64,000 nt of DNA, taken from contig NZ_VTFX01000005.1 in NCBI RefSeq assembly GCF_009192775.1, positions 310,001 through 374,000 of the forward strand. The letters are read 5' to 3'. Below, one piece after another: positions 44,893-53,514 of the stretch. The translations under genes were made by a program, and so were the position numbers. The stretch comes from Arthrobacter yangruifuii (GTDB lineage: Bacteria; Actinomycetota; Actinomycetes; Actinomycetales; Micrococcaceae). Each line of letters opens with the position of its first letter. Position 1 is the first letter of the stretch. Below the pieces are notes generated by a model. The model made no database searches, had not been told where the DNA came from, and saw nothing but the letters and a program-made list of their open reading frames with translations.

Positions 44893-46566
44893 ATGACAGA
44901 CGCAGAACAGCAGAATCCGGCCACCGGACAGAGCAACGCCGGCGAGCCGAAGACCCTCACCACCCGTCAGGGACACCCGGTCTATGACAACCAGAACACC
45001 CGTACGGTGGGAGCCCGTGGTCCGGCAACCTTGGAGAACTACCAGCTCCTCGAAAAGATCAGCCACTTCGACCGTGAGCGGATCCCCGAGCGTGTAGTCC
45101 ACGCCCGCGGTTTCGTGGCCTACGGCGAGTTCGAAGCGACCGGCAAGTGGGGCGACGAGCCCATTGCCAAGTACACCCGGGCCAAGCTTTTCTCCGAGCC
45201 GGGCAAGAAGACCGACGTCGCCATCCGGTTCTCCTCCGTCATCGGCGGCCGGGACTCCTCCGAAGCGGCCCGGGACCCCCGCGGCTTCGCCATCAAGTTC
45301 TACACCGAAGACGGCAACTGGGACCTGGTCGGCAACAACCTCGGTGTCTTCTTCATCCGGGACGCCATCAAGTTCCCCGACGTGATCCACTCCCTGAAGC
45401 CGGACCCCGTCACCTTCCGCCAGGAGCCGGCCCGCATCTTCGACTTCATGTCGCAGACCCCCGAGGCCATGCACATGCTGGTGAACCTCTTCAGCCCGCG
45501 CGGCATCCCCGCGGACTACCGCCACATGCAGGGCTTCGGCGTGAACACGTACCGCTGGGTCAACGCAGCGGGGGAGTCCAAGCTGGTGAAGTACCACTTC
45601 CAGCCGCAGCAGGGCGTGAAGTCCCTGACCGAGGAGGACGCCGCGAACATCCAGGCGAACGATCTCGGCCACGCCTCGAAGGACCTCTACGAGGCCATTG
45701 AGAGCGGCAACTACCCGAAGTGGGATCTGTACGTCCAGATGATGGATGACCACGACCACCCGGAACTGGACTTCGATCCGCTGGATGACACCAAGACCTG
45801 GCCGGAGCAGGAATTCGAGCCGAAGTTCGTGGGCACCATGACCCTGAACCGCAACGTCACGGATCACCACAACGAAAACGAGCAGATCGCTTTCGGCACC
45901 GGTGTCCTGGTGGACGGACTCGAGTTCTCCGATGACAAGATGCTCGTTGGCCGTACGTTCAGCTACTCGGACACGCAGCGCTACCGCGTAGGCCCGAACT
46001 ACCTCCAGCTTCCGGTGAACTCCGCGAAGAATGCCCGCGTGGCCACCAACCAGCGCGGCGGCCAGATGTCCTACGGCACCGACCTCGCACCGGGCCAGAA
46101 CCCGCACGTGAACTACGAGCCGAACATCACCGGCGGGCTGCAGGAAGCACCGAAGCCTGAACAGTCCGAAGTCGGCCCCGAGCTGGAAGGCCGCCTGACC
46201 CGCGCCCGTCTGCCCCGCACGAATGACTACATGCAGGCAGGCCAGCGCTACCAGCTGATGGAGCAGTGGGAGAAGGATGACCTGGTTGCCAACTTCATTG
46301 CCAACGTTGGCCAGGCAGTCCGCCCGGTCCAGGAGCGCATGCTCTGGCACTTCTACATGAGCGATGACGAGCTGGGCGCACGCGTCGGAGAGGGCCTGGG
46401 CATCAGCCTGGACGAGATCAAGGATCTGGGCCCGCTGGCCACCCAGACGCTCAACGAGGAAGAAACCGAGCGGATGAAGAACCTGGGCCACAACGGTCCC
46501 CGCAACGTTGAGGGCCTGACGATGACCCACTGCGTGCCCAACGAGCACGTGGTGGTTACCCGCTAG
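44893..46566 (+). CDS. katA: Monofunctional haem catalase
   Basis: 557 residues. Active-site His70 in [16 protein letters not shown], Asn in [14 protein letters not shown], and the haem-ligand Tyr region [17 protein letters not shown]. It converts hydrogen peroxide to water and oxygen. The length is about 50-70 more than compact KatA enzymes, the extra lying in the C-terminal part ([19 protein letters not shown] onward). The ATG at 44893 has GAGGAG about 10 bases upstream. A candidate -10 is TAGTAT at 44846-44851. Confidence 0.95.
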   Translation: MTDAEQQNPATGQSNAGEPKTLTTRQGHPVYDNQNTRTVGARGPATLENYQLLEKISHFDRERIPERVVHARGFVAYGEFEATGKWGDEPIAKYTRAKLFSEPGKKTDVAIRFSSVIGGRDSSEAARDPRGFAIKFYTEDGNWDLVGNNLGVFFIRDAIKFPDVIHSLKPDPVTFRQEPARIFDFMSQTPEAMHMLVNLFSPRGIPADYRHMQGFGVNTYRWVNAAGESKLVKYHFQPQQGVKSLTEEDAANIQANDLGHASKDLYEAIESGNYPKWDLYVQMMDDHDHPELDFDPLDDTKTWPEQEFEPKFVGTMTLNRNVTDHHNENEQIAFGTGVLVDGLEFSDDKMLVGRTFSYSDTQRYRVGPNYLQLPVNSAKNARVATNQRGGQMSYGTDLAPGQNPHVNYEPNITGGLQEAPKPEQSEVGPELEGRLTRARLPRTNDYMQAGQRYQLMEQWEKDDLVANFIANVGQAVRPVQERMLWHFYMSDDELGARVGEGLGISLDEIKDLGPLATQTLNEEETERMKNLGHNGPRNVEGLTMTHCVPNEHVVVTR

Positions 46567-46574
46567 AACAGCTT

Positions 46575-46625
46575 TAACGACGACGGCGCGGGCGCACTTC
46601 GGTGCGTTCCGCGCCGTCGTCGTTA
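46575..46625. terminator. Terminator hairpin between catalase and Stealth genes
   Basis: 17-base perfect arms beginning TAACGACGACGGCGCGG, enclosing a second hairpin with a TTCG tetraloop. It lies between convergent stops and can serve both. The same arm sequence recurs after icd at 63497. Confidence 0.8.
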
Positions 46626-46631
46626 ATCCCC

Positions 46632-48227
46632 CTAGTTTTCCCAGGGAGCCTTCACGGGGAAGTACTTCTCCAGGAACTCCGTCACCCGCCGGGCCCGTTC
46701 CTCGGCAGGAACCTCCGGGAAGCTTCCGTCATTGAGGCAGAACATGTCCTTGTGGCGTTTGGCCAGCAGCCGGTCCATCAGCTTCAGCCCGGCGTAGCTG
46801 GTGGTGTCCACGTACTTCACTTTCGCCGTCTCCTGCGTCACCGCCCGGCCGGTGAGCAGTGCGTAGTAGTGGTAGAGCGAATTGGTCACGGAGATGTTGT
46901 CCTGGGCGCGGAAGGTGCTCGCTGCAGTGGCGGCGAACTCTTCGGGGAACTCCTCCTCCATCTCCAGCAGGACGCTGCGGCGCAGGGGAGCTGCCGTGTG
47001 TTCCAGGTGGCGGGTGGTCACCCGGCCGAAGCGTTCCCAGAGCAGCCGCCGGTTGACCCGCGCCGCATTTTCAAACCCGCTCCGCTCCGGATCATTGGCG
47101 CCGAGGCCGATCCGGGTGCTGGCCTCGATGAACTTGGTGATCCCGCCGGGGGAGAAGAACATGTCCGGGGCCACCGGACGGCCGAAGAACATGTCGTCAT
47201 TGGAGTACAGGAAGTGCTCGGCCAGTCCCGGGATGTGCTGCAGCTGGGCTTCGACAGCCTGGGAATTATGGGTGGGCAGTACCGACGGGTCCTTGAAGTG
47301 CTCCGCGGCGGGCACAAACGTCACCGACGGGTGCTCGGCAAGCCAGTCAGGACGCGCGGAATCCGAGGCAATGAAGATGCGGCGGATCCACGGCGCGAAC
47401 ATATGCACCGAGCGCAGGGCATACTTGAGCTCGTTGATCTGGCGGAAGCGGGCCTCATGGTCGTCGCCCTCACCCACCACCGCATCCTTCATCCGGGCGG
47501 CGCGGGCGGCCTGGAATTCGGCGGAGCTGCCGTCCACCCAGGAGAACACCAGATCGATGTCGAACCGGATGTCCGTGGCGTGGTCGGCAAACATGTTCTC
47601 GATGGTCGGCCAGAGCAGGCCGTGCTTTTCCACGGTTCCCCGCACCACTTCCGCGGCCGGGAGGGTACGCCGGGTGAGGGAGTTCTCGACCGGCAGCGTG
47701 ATGCTGTCCCCTTCCAGGTCCCAGAGTTCAATCTGCACACCGGCGGCAACGGATATCAGCAGGTTGGTGCCGGTGAACGCCCGCGGCCGGTACACCCGGA
47801 TGATCCGCGCCCTGTCGTTGGATGTGAGGCTGCCGTCTGCAATCAGCAGGGTCCGGCTCTTTTTGATGTCTACCGCGCGGGAGTAGAACGGCTCGGTTTG
47901 GCAGGCCTCAACCATTGCCTTCCGCAACTCCTGGCGCCTCCGGAGGTCGACGGCGATCACCGGGCGCTGATCATTGCCGCGCACCAGAAGGTAGGGCACG
48001 CCGGCGTCGTCCAGGACCCGGCGGATGAAGAGCAGGTCCTCCACCATGGCCTCGTGCGGAGTCAGCCCGGTATCCATAAGGCTCAGGCGTCCGCGCACCA
48101 GGGCCACATCGGGCTGCTGCTCCACCCGGTGGAGGGCAGCGGGGGAAGCGGCCTGCAGCGCCGCCGGCTCGAGTTCCGGTTCCGGAGCTCCGAAATAGAC
48201 ATCATGGACAGCGGATGTATCGGTAAT
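46632..48227 (-). CDS. Stealth-family capsular-polysaccharide phosphotransferase
   Basis: 531 residues from the chosen start. Stealth regions are clear: CR1 DIDLVFSWVDGSS, CR2 FRQINELKYALRSVHMFAPWIRRIFIASD (in short RQINELKYALRSVHMFAPW), CR3 THNSQAVEAQLQHIPGLAEHFLYSNDDMFFGRP (in short YSNDDMFFGRP), and CR4 near the end. These enzymes transfer sugar-1-phosphates in capsule or teichoic-like polymer synthesis. No ATG or GTG suits the start. AGGAGG lies 5 bases before an in-frame ATT at 48227, so ATT is proposed. The alternative GTG at 48125 has no ribosome-binding site. No other capsule genes are adjacent. Confidence 0.85.
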   Translation of the reverse strand: MTDTSAVHDVYFGAPEPELEPAALQAASPAALHRVEQQPDVALVRGRLSLMDTGLTPHEAMVEDLLFIRRVLDDAGVPYLLVRGNDQRPVIAVDLRRRQELRKAMVEACQTEPFYSRAVDIKKSRTLLIADGSLTSNDRARIIRVYRPRAFTGTNLLISVAAGVQIELWDLEGDSITLPVENSLTRRTLPAAEVVRGTVEKHGLLWPTIENMFADHATDIRFDIDLVFSWVDGSSAEFQAARAARMKDAVVGEGDDHEARFRQINELKYALRSVHMFAPWIRRIFIASDSARPDWLAEHPSVTFVPAAEHFKDPSVLPTHNSQAVEAQLQHIPGLAEHFLYSNDDMFFGRPVAPDMFFSPGGITKFIEASTRIGLGANDPERSGFENAARVNRRLLWERFGRVTTRHLEHTAAPLRRSVLLEMEEEFPEEFAATAASTFRAQDNISVTNSLYHYYALLTGRAVTQETAKVKYVDTTSYAGLKLMDRLLAKRHKDMFCLNDGSFPEVPAEERARRVTEFLEKYFPVKAPWEN

Positions 48228-48413
48228 GGGAACCTCCTGGGACGGATAGGCGCCGGCAGTGCAGGCGCAGAGTGGAGTGCGGCGCTGCACGGGAACTGCT
48301 GCCGGGAATCCGGCGGGTACTTCGGGATGGGCCGTGGATGGTCCTGGCGCTATGTGCTCACATGCACGCCGCCAGTAGCATGGTGTTCGGACACGGACAT
48401 CGCGGGAGTTGAT

Positions 48414-49112
48414 GTGGGATACCGTAACACCGCCCGACGCAGTACGCCCCGAAACGCTATGCCTCGTAGCATTAGCGTCCGTAACACTGGCTTGATTGCG
48501 GCAGCACTTCTCCTCTCCACCGTACCCTCCTGTGCTGCCCCGCAGCAGGAGGAGGGCCGGACGTCGTCGGCGCCGCAATGGTCCAGCTATACGACGGCGG
48601 ACGGCAGCCTGCGCTTCGAGCACCCGCCGGAGTGGGATGTTCGGGAGCTGCCGGCTCTTGCCAATGACCCGGCGGGCGGGGTGTCCCTGCAGGTGGTCGA
48701 CGCCGGCGGACGCGTGTTGGCCGAGCTGGATACGGGCATCATCACCGACCTGAGCTGCACCGATCCCGCGGAGCCGGCAGCGTACGTGGAGTATGAGAGC
48801 ATTCCGATGCCGGACCTGGATTCGAAACAGGGGTCCGAGCAGCGTTTTGTCTACCGTTCCCTGGGTCCGTCCGGGGGCCGGGCGGCGCAGGCGACCTACG
48901 CCGTGGTGAGCGGTCAGCAGCCGGCTGGCCAGTGCGGACTCTTTGATTTCTTTACTCTGACGGAGTCCAGCGGCGGCCGGTTCGCGGGGGAGTTCGCGGA
49001 CAGTGCGGGTGCATCGCAGGAGGAATACCTTGAAGGGGCTTCCCGGTACCGGGAAACACAGGAATACCGGGATCTTCGAGAGATGCTGACCTCACTGCGC
49101 AACGCGGACTAG
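48414..49112 (+). CDS. Secreted lipoprotein of unknown function
   Basis: 232 residues from GTG 48414 (GGGAG 5 bases upstream); ATG 48459 would give 217. Signal peptide with a hydrophobic core LIAAALLLSTVPSC, where the Cys is a likely lipobox residue though Pro at -2 is atypical. The mature part (YTTADGSLRFEHPPEWDVRELP) looks like a PsbP/PA-type beta domain with a cysteine-containing LSCTDPAEP and QCGLFDFF. Not assigned to a named family. Diverges from the Stealth gene and precedes the DUF6318 array. Confidence 0.72.
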   Translation: MGYRNTARRSTPRNAMPRSISVRNTGLIAAALLLSTVPSCAAPQQEEGRTSSAPQWSSYTTADGSLRFEHPPEWDVRELPALANDPAGGVSLQVVDAGGRVLAELDTGIITDLSCTDPAEPAAYVEYESIPMPDLDSKQGSEQRFVYRSLGPSGGRAAQATYAVVSGQQPAGQCGLFDFFTLTESSGGRFAGEFADSAGASQEEYLEGASRYRETQEYRDLREMLTSLRNAD

Positions 49113-49188
49113 CTGCGGGCGGATAGCTGCTGGACTCCGTTCAGCCGACACTCCCAAATGCCTCATTCATAAGAACGCGGATTTCTGT

Positions 49189-49304
49189 GAGCCACGCTGG
49201 AGCCCTGTGGATAAGCCGTTAGGCGCGGCAGCGTCCTGATTACTATGGCGGAACCGACTGCTTGATCCTTTGTCTCGCGGCCCACCCAGCCTTGGGGTTT
49301 TCGA
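49189..49304 (+). repeat. Array upstream repeat, copy A
   Basis: Leader and promoter segment of the first module, about 85% like copies B and C by eye. It contains the conserved TACTAT -10 (49241-49246), 59 bases before the ATG, and ends TTGGGGTTTTCGA just before the start codon. Confidence 0.7.
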
Positions 49305-49964
49305 ATGCGTAGAACTGAAATGCTCCGTCCTCCCGTGCGGTTGAAGCTCGCGACCGCCTCCGTTGCGGTCCCGTTGCTGCTCCTCTCGGCGTGCTCGGGC
49401 GATTCCGGTGATTCCGGAGCTGGGGAGTCGCCTTCGAGTCCGGCTTCCACGGCTGCGGCAACGGTGGGTCCCACTCCCACGCCGAGCGCGACGTACAGAC
49501 CCGCGTCGGCTGAGGGGCCGGCGGAGAACGTTCCGTTGCCGGTGATGCCGGAGGAAGCGAAGGTGCAGTCCAAGGAGGGGCTCGAGGCCTTTGCCCGGTA
49601 CTGGTACGACCTCATCAATTACGGATTCGAGACCGGCGACGTAGATCCGATTAAGGCGATCAGCGGGCCGGAATGCGTTGTTTGCGACAACTTCTACAGG
49701 ATGGTCGCGTCTGGTTATAAGGATGAAGATTGGATCAGCGGTGGGGCCCTGGTCGTTCAAGGCGTCAGTTCGGAATATGTCCTGACGCCCGAAGGTCGCT
49801 ACCAAGTGCTGATCCAAAATGCACAAGAAGCATCGGAATACTATGGTCCCGGGGTCTTTTACGGCACTCGTGAAGGCTATCCGGAGCCGGGAGTGCAGAT
49901 CATCGAAGCGAGATACCGCGCGGATGGTTGGTACGCCGAGAGAGTCGATACGATCAGTGGCTAA
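49305..49964 (+). CDS. DUF6318 family lipoprotein, module A
   Basis: 219 residues. Lipobox signal ...VPLLLLSACSGD, so it is lipid-anchored outside the membrane. A Ser/Thr/Pro/Ala linker (about 30-60) follows, then the conserved AEGPAENVPLPVMPEEAKVQSKEGLEAFARYWYDLINYGFETGD (in short EGLEAFARYWYDLINYGFETG), and KAISGPECVVCDNFY with a likely redox or disulfide CxxC. From about residue 128 the sequence departs from the other copies (RMVASGYKDEDWISGG...) and ends ARYRADGWYAERV. DUF6318 is a family of unknown function. The partner gene after it is truncated. Confidence 0.85.
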   Translation: MRRTEMLRPPVRLKLATASVAVPLLLLSACSGDSGDSGAGESPSSPASTAAATVGPTPTPSATYRPASAEGPAENVPLPVMPEEAKVQSKEGLEAFARYWYDLINYGFETGDVDPIKAISGPECVVCDNFYRMVASGYKDEDWISGGALVVQGVSSEYVLTPEGRYQVLIQNAQEASEYYGPGVFYGTREGYPEPGVQIIEARYRADGWYAERVDTISG

Positions 49965-50097
49965 GACGACATCGCTGGCTCCCCAGCGACCAATCTTTCT
50001 CGGATGCCTAGGTTCACTTGCCGTTGTTTGTGCAACAAGCGGCACGACTGCTAGCCGCAGTCCGGACCACGCTGGTGCCCTGTGGATAAGTCGTTAG
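49957..50097 (+). pseudogene. Truncated partner gene of module A (signal-peptide remnant)
   Basis: A GTG inside the end of DUF6318-A (overlapping its stop, as AGTGGCTAAG) opens a 46-codon frame. It reads MAKTTSLAPQRPIFLGCLGSLAVVCATSG, i.e. a basic n-region and hydrophobic core typical of an exported protein, and then runs directly into the repeat that starts module B (RSPDHAGALWISR). So the partner gene's secretion signal was kept while the rest was lost at the repeat junction. The position matches that of the intact partners in modules B and C. Confidence 0.65.
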
Positions 50098-50560
50098 TCT
50101 CTGCAGCGTCCTGACTACTATGGCCGAACCGGCTGCTTGATCGTGTGTTTCGCGGCCTACCCGACTTTGGGGGTTTTCGAATGCGCAGAAGTTTTATTTC
50201 CCGCCGTCCCGGGTGGTTGAAGCTTGTGGCCGTTATGGCTGCTTTCCCGATGCTGTTCCTGTCGGCGTGCTCGGAGGCGGCGGGGGATCCAGGGCCGGCG
50301 GAGTCGCCTACGGGTGTGAGCTCCTCGCCTACGCCGTCCGAAACGCCGACGCCCACACCGAGCGCTACGTACAAGCCTGCATCGGCTGAGGGGCCGGCGG
50401 AGAACGTTCCGCTGCCGGTGATGCCGGCGGAGGCGAAGGTGCAGTCCAAGGAGGGGCTGGAGGCCTTTGCCCGGTACTGGTACAACCTCATCAATTACGG
50501 ATTCGAGACCGGCGATGTAGAGCCGATTAAGGCGATCAGCGGGCCGGAATGCGCTGTTTG
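50061..50560 (+). repeat. Module 5' conserved block, copy B
   Basis: 500 bases covering the promoter, leader and first about 126 codons of DUF6318-B. The first 135 bases (50061-50195) are identical to 51825-51959 by direct reading; the remainder differs at scattered positions and by a 6-base Thr-Pro insertion in C. Contains TACTAT (50116-50121). Confidence 0.8.
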
Positions 50561-50840
50561 CAAGAACTTTTATCAGATTGTTGGACCCGGCTACAAAAAT
50601 AGCGACTGGATCAAAGGAGGAGAGCTAGTCGTTCGAAGCGTCCATTCTAACTATGTGGTAACACCGGAAGGGCTTTATCAGGTACTGATTCAAAACGTAC
50701 AAGAACCCCTGGAGTACTTTGGTCCCGGCGTCCTCTACGGCGTGCATGAGGGTTATCCAGAGCCTGGAGTTCAGATGATCGAGGCCCGATACACCGCAGA
50801 TGGTTGGTACGCCGAGCACGTTGTAACCATCGAGGGTTAA
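50181..50840 (+). CDS. DUF6318 family lipoprotein, module B
   Basis: 219 residues. Signal FPMLFLSACSEAA, a Pro/Thr-rich linker with TPSETPTPTPSATYK, then conserved EGLEAFARYWYNLINYGFETGDVEPIKAISGPEC. Past GPECAVCKNFY the sequence diverges (QIVGPGYKNSDWIKGGELVVRSVHSNYV, in short GYKNSDWIKGGELV), then DGWYAEHVVTIEG. Start ATG at 50181, with GGGGG 7 bases upstream. 10 bases on begins its partner gene. The diverged C terminus is 60% or so like module A by eye and less like module C. Confidence 0.87.
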   Translation: MRRSFISRRPGWLKLVAVMAAFPMLFLSACSEAAGDPGPAESPTGVSSSPTPSETPTPTPSATYKPASAEGPAENVPLPVMPAEAKVQSKEGLEAFARYWYNLINYGFETGDVEPIKAISGPECAVCKNFYQIVGPGYKNSDWIKGGELVVRSVHSNYVVTPEGLYQVLIQNVQEPLEYFGPGVLYGVHEGYPEPGVQMIEARYTADGWYAEHVVTIEG

Positions 50841-50850
50841 GAAGGCGAGC

Positions 50851-51747
50851 ATGACACGCTGGCAGTCATTTAGTTTCGGGATTATAGGGTCGCTAATGAT
50901 TGCGATGCTGGGGAGTCCGGTTACTGCTATTGCAGTCACAGGCGACGGGGGATTTAGAGATGACAAAGTAATAGCCGGGGCCGCTTTTCACGAGGATCCA
51001 GCCTCAGGAGTTTGGACGCAAATGCCTGTAGGAATTCCAGATAACCTGAGCGGCTATCGTTTTGAGCCGGTTTGTTTTGATGATCTGGCCGGAGATGTGG
51101 AGTGTCTGGCTGCCAACCAAGCCGCGTGCACCGCCGGGGAGGACGGCCGTCTCGTGTTTTGGTTCTCCGGTTTGAAGACAACCGACCCGAGTACCTGGCC
51201 TAAGGTCGGTGAGACCCCGTCGTGCATTTACTCCGAAGAGCCGGTCGATGTCGGGCAGCGGATCCAGCAGCAGATCCTCACCGCATTCCAGGAACGCCCG
51301 ATAGCTGCCGGAAAGGTGGTCCTGCAGCCCAGCCCGCACACCTTGGTCGGGATGGAAACCAACGTCTACATTGACGCCGCCGAGCAGACCTTCGAAATGG
51401 TCTTGCTGGACCAGACCATCAGAATTATTGCCACCCCCACGGAGTTTGAACTGAACTACGGGGACGGGTCGGTGTACGGGCCTACCAGCACCCCGGGAGC
51501 GCCGCTGCATCAGGACCGGTGGGGTGAGCAGACCCAGACCAGCCACCGGTATGCGGCCAGCGGGGATTACCAGGTGGTGGCGACGGTGCACTTCTCCGGA
51601 ACGTACTCGGTGAACGGCGGACCGATGATTCCGATTGACGGGCGGGCAGCCGTGCCTTCCGAGCGCCAGACTCTGCGCGTCTGGCGCGCTGAAACCCGCA
51701 GCGTTGCGGACAACTGCCTGATCAACCCGAGCGGTGTCGGATGCTAG
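50851..51747 (+). CDS. Secreted Cys-rich protein with PKD-like domain, module B
   Basis: 298 residues, not assigned to a named family. N-terminal signal peptide (SFGIIGSLMIAMLGSPVTAIA). Residues about 34-121 are the part that differs from module C in DNA, with CFDDLAGDVECLAANQAACTAG holding three cysteines. Residues 122-298 are the part nearly identical to module C, including TPSCIYSEEP, a PKD-like fold (FELNYGDGSVYGP ... TSHRYAASGDYQVVATVHFSGTYSV, in short HRYAASGDYQVVATVHFSG) and a terminal DNCLINPSGVGC. Six cysteines suggest disulfides outside the cell. GAAGG precedes the ATG. Confidence 0.85.
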   Translation: MTRWQSFSFGIIGSLMIAMLGSPVTAIAVTGDGGFRDDKVIAGAAFHEDPASGVWTQMPVGIPDNLSGYRFEPVCFDDLAGDVECLAANQAACTAGEDGRLVFWFSGLKTTDPSTWPKVGETPSCIYSEEPVDVGQRIQQQILTAFQERPIAAGKVVLQPSPHTLVGMETNVYIDAAEQTFEMVLLDQTIRIIATPTEFELNYGDGSVYGPTSTPGAPLHQDRWGEQTQTSHRYAASGDYQVVATVHFSGTYSVNGGPMIPIDGRAAVPSERQTLRVWRAETRSVADNCLINPSGVGC

Positions 51748-51760
51748 GCAGGCACAAATA
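51214..51760 (+). repeat. Module 3' conserved block, copy B (547 bp)
   Basis: Covers the last 178 codons of the partner gene and 13 bases after it. It aligns without gaps to 52968-53514; I count nine mismatches, seven of them in the last 150 bases. Upstream of this point the two genes encode similar protein but with mostly different codons, so the boundary is abrupt. Confidence 0.85.
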
Positions 51761-51824
51761 CGGAGTAGGACAACGTCGCGGGAGTGGAAGCGGCCGTGCG
51801 CCGTCGTCGGGTTGTCAGCCGTGG

Positions 51825-52330
51825 TCCGGACCACGCTGGTGCCCTGTGGATAAGTCGTTAGTCTCTGCAGCGTCCTGACTACTATGGCCGAACCGGCTGC
51901 TTGATCGTGTGTTTCGCGGCCTACCCGACTTTGGGGGTTTTCGAATGCGCAGAAGTTTTGTTTCCCGCCGTTCCGGGCGGTTGCAGCTTGTGGCCGTCAT
52001 GCTTGCTTTCCCGATGCTGTTCCTGTCGGCGTGCTCGGAGGCGGCGGGGGATCCCGGGCCGGCGGAGTCGCCTACGGGTGGGACCTCCTCGCCGACGCCT
52101 ACTTCCACTCCGACTCCGACGCCCACCCCGAGCGCTACGTACAAGCCTGCATCGGCGGAGGGGCCTGCGGAGAACGTTCCGCTGCCGGTGATGCCGGAGG
52201 AAGCGAAGGTGCAGTCCAAGGAGGGGCTGGAGGCCTTTGCTCGCTACTGGTATGACCTCATCAATTACGGATTCGAGACCGGCGACGTAGAGCCGATTAA
52301 GGCGATCAGTGGCCCGGAATGCGTTGTTTG
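51825..52330 (+). repeat. Module 5' conserved block, copy C
   Basis: 506 bases matching 50061-50560; first 135 bases identical. TACTAT -10 at 51880-51885. Distance between the starts of copies B and C is 1764 bases, the module period. Confidence 0.8.
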
Positions 52331-52610
52331 CGACACTTTCTACCGCACTGTTGATTACGGCTTTGATGAAGCTGGATGGATCCTAGGGGGCAGTATCAAA
52401 GTCGAGGACGCATTCTCGGAGTACATACTCACCTCGGACGGCCGCTATCAGGTACTGGTGCAACAGACTCAAATCCCTACGTCCTACTACGGACCAACTG
52501 GCATCACGGCTAGCGCGGATGGAACGACAGAGCCGGCGGTACAAATGATGGAGGCGCGTTACACCTCCGCGGGTTGGTATGCCGAAGACGTAGTCACTAT
52601 TTGGTCTTGA
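51945..52610 (+). CDS. DUF6318 family lipoprotein, module C
   Basis: 221 residues. Signal FPMLFLSACSEAA, linker TPTSTPTPTPTPSATYK (two residues longer than B), conserved EGLEAFARYWYDLINYGFETGDVEPIKAISGPEC. The C-terminal part from about residue 129 (RTVDYGFDEAGWILGGSIKVEDAF ... VQQTQIPTSYYGPTGI) is the most diverged of the three. Three bases separate its TGA from the next ATG, suggesting coupled translation. Lipid-anchored, function unknown. Confidence 0.87.
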   Translation: MRRSFVSRRSGRLQLVAVMLAFPMLFLSACSEAAGDPGPAESPTGGTSSPTPTSTPTPTPTPSATYKPASAEGPAENVPLPVMPEEAKVQSKEGLEAFARYWYDLINYGFETGDVEPIKAISGPECVVCDTFYRTVDYGFDEAGWILGGSIKVEDAFSEYILTSDGRYQVLVQQTQIPTSYYGPTGITASADGTTEPAVQMMEARYTSAGWYAEDVVTIWS

Positions 52611-52613
52611 ACA

Positions 52614-53501
52614 ATGAGAATCCGCAAGGTGCTAATCGGTGTGAGCGTTCTGATGACTATTCTGACGGGAGCATCATGGGCCGCTGCAGATGACGGCTTT
52701 CCCCCTGGCTTCTACGAAGACAAGATCCGAGCAGGAGGTTACACGCGGGACCCGGCGACTGGGGCTTGGACACAAATGCCTGTCGGAATTCCCGACGACC
52801 CTTTTGGATACCGCTTTGAACCGGTCTGTTTTGACGACCTCGCAGGAAACGTCGAATGCCTCGCAGCTAACCAGGCGGCCTGCACGGCTGGCGAGGACGG
52901 GAGGTTGGTGTTTTGGTACCGAGGTTTGAAGACTCGGGACTCCGCGTTGTGGGAAAAGGTCAGCGAAACCCCGTCGTGCATTTACTCGGAAGAGCCGGTC
53001 GATGTCGGGCAGCGGATCCAGCAGCAGATCCTCACCGCATTCCAGGAACGCCCGATAGCTGCCGGAAAGGTGGTCCTGCAGCCCAGCCCGCATACCTTGG
53101 TCGGGATGGAAACCAACGTCTACATTGACGCCGCCGAGCAGACCTTCGAAATGGTCTTGCTGGACCAGACCATCAGAATTATTGCCACCCCCACGGAGTT
53201 TGAACTGAACTACGGGGACGGGTCGGTGTACGGGCCTACCAGCACCCCGGGAGCGCCGCTGCATCAGGACCGGTGGGGTGAGCAGACCCAGACCAGCCAC
53301 CGGTATGCGGCCAGCGGGGATTACCAGGTGGTGGCGACGGTGCACTTCTCCGGAACGTACTCGGTGAACGGTGGGCCGATGATTCCGATTGACGGGCGGG
53401 CAGCTGTGCCTTCCGAGCCCCAGACTCTGCGCGTCTGGCGTGCTGAAACCCGTAGCGTTGCGGACAACTGCCTGATCAACCCGGGCGGTGTCGGATGCTA
53501 G
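52614..53501 (+). CDS. Secreted Cys-rich protein with PKD-like domain, module C
   Basis: 295 residues. Signal peptide VLIGVSVLMTILTGASWAAA with an AxA-type cleavage site. Residues 24-118 correspond to module B only at protein level (same Cys positions: CFDDLAGNVECLAANQAACTAG), while residues 119-295 are almost the same as B. The final codon TGC-TAG overlaps an ATG that opens a short lipoprotein-like frame. It is secreted; the PKD-like fold suggests protein or polysaccharide binding. Confidence 0.85.
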   Translation: MRIRKVLIGVSVLMTILTGASWAAADDGFPPGFYEDKIRAGGYTRDPATGAWTQMPVGIPDDPFGYRFEPVCFDDLAGNVECLAANQAACTAGEDGRLVFWYRGLKTRDSALWEKVSETPSCIYSEEPVDVGQRIQQQILTAFQERPIAAGKVVLQPSPHTLVGMETNVYIDAAEQTFEMVLLDQTIRIIATPTEFELNYGDGSVYGPTSTPGAPLHQDRWGEQTQTSHRYAASGDYQVVATVHFSGTYSVNGGPMIPIDGRAAVPSEPQTLRVWRAETRSVADNCLINPGGVGC

Positions 53502-53514
53502 GCAGGCACAAATA
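52968..53514 (+). repeat. Module 3' conserved block, copy C (547 bp)
   Basis: Partner of 51214-51760, same length, ungapped, nine mismatches by eye. After position 53514 the two copies part (B: CGGAGTAGG, C: TCTGGCGAG), marking the right end of the repeat. Confidence 0.85.

Noticed and set aside
46602-48413. Long in-frame extension before the lipoprotein gene, opposite the Stealth gene
   Set aside because: The frame is open only because it is the complement of the Stealth gene. The signal peptide and ribosome-binding site place the real start at 48414 or 48459.
49167-50045. Reverse-strand 292-codon frame across the first DUF6318 gene
   Set aside because: No signal peptide, motif or start signal; the forward strand has a lipobox protein repeated three times.
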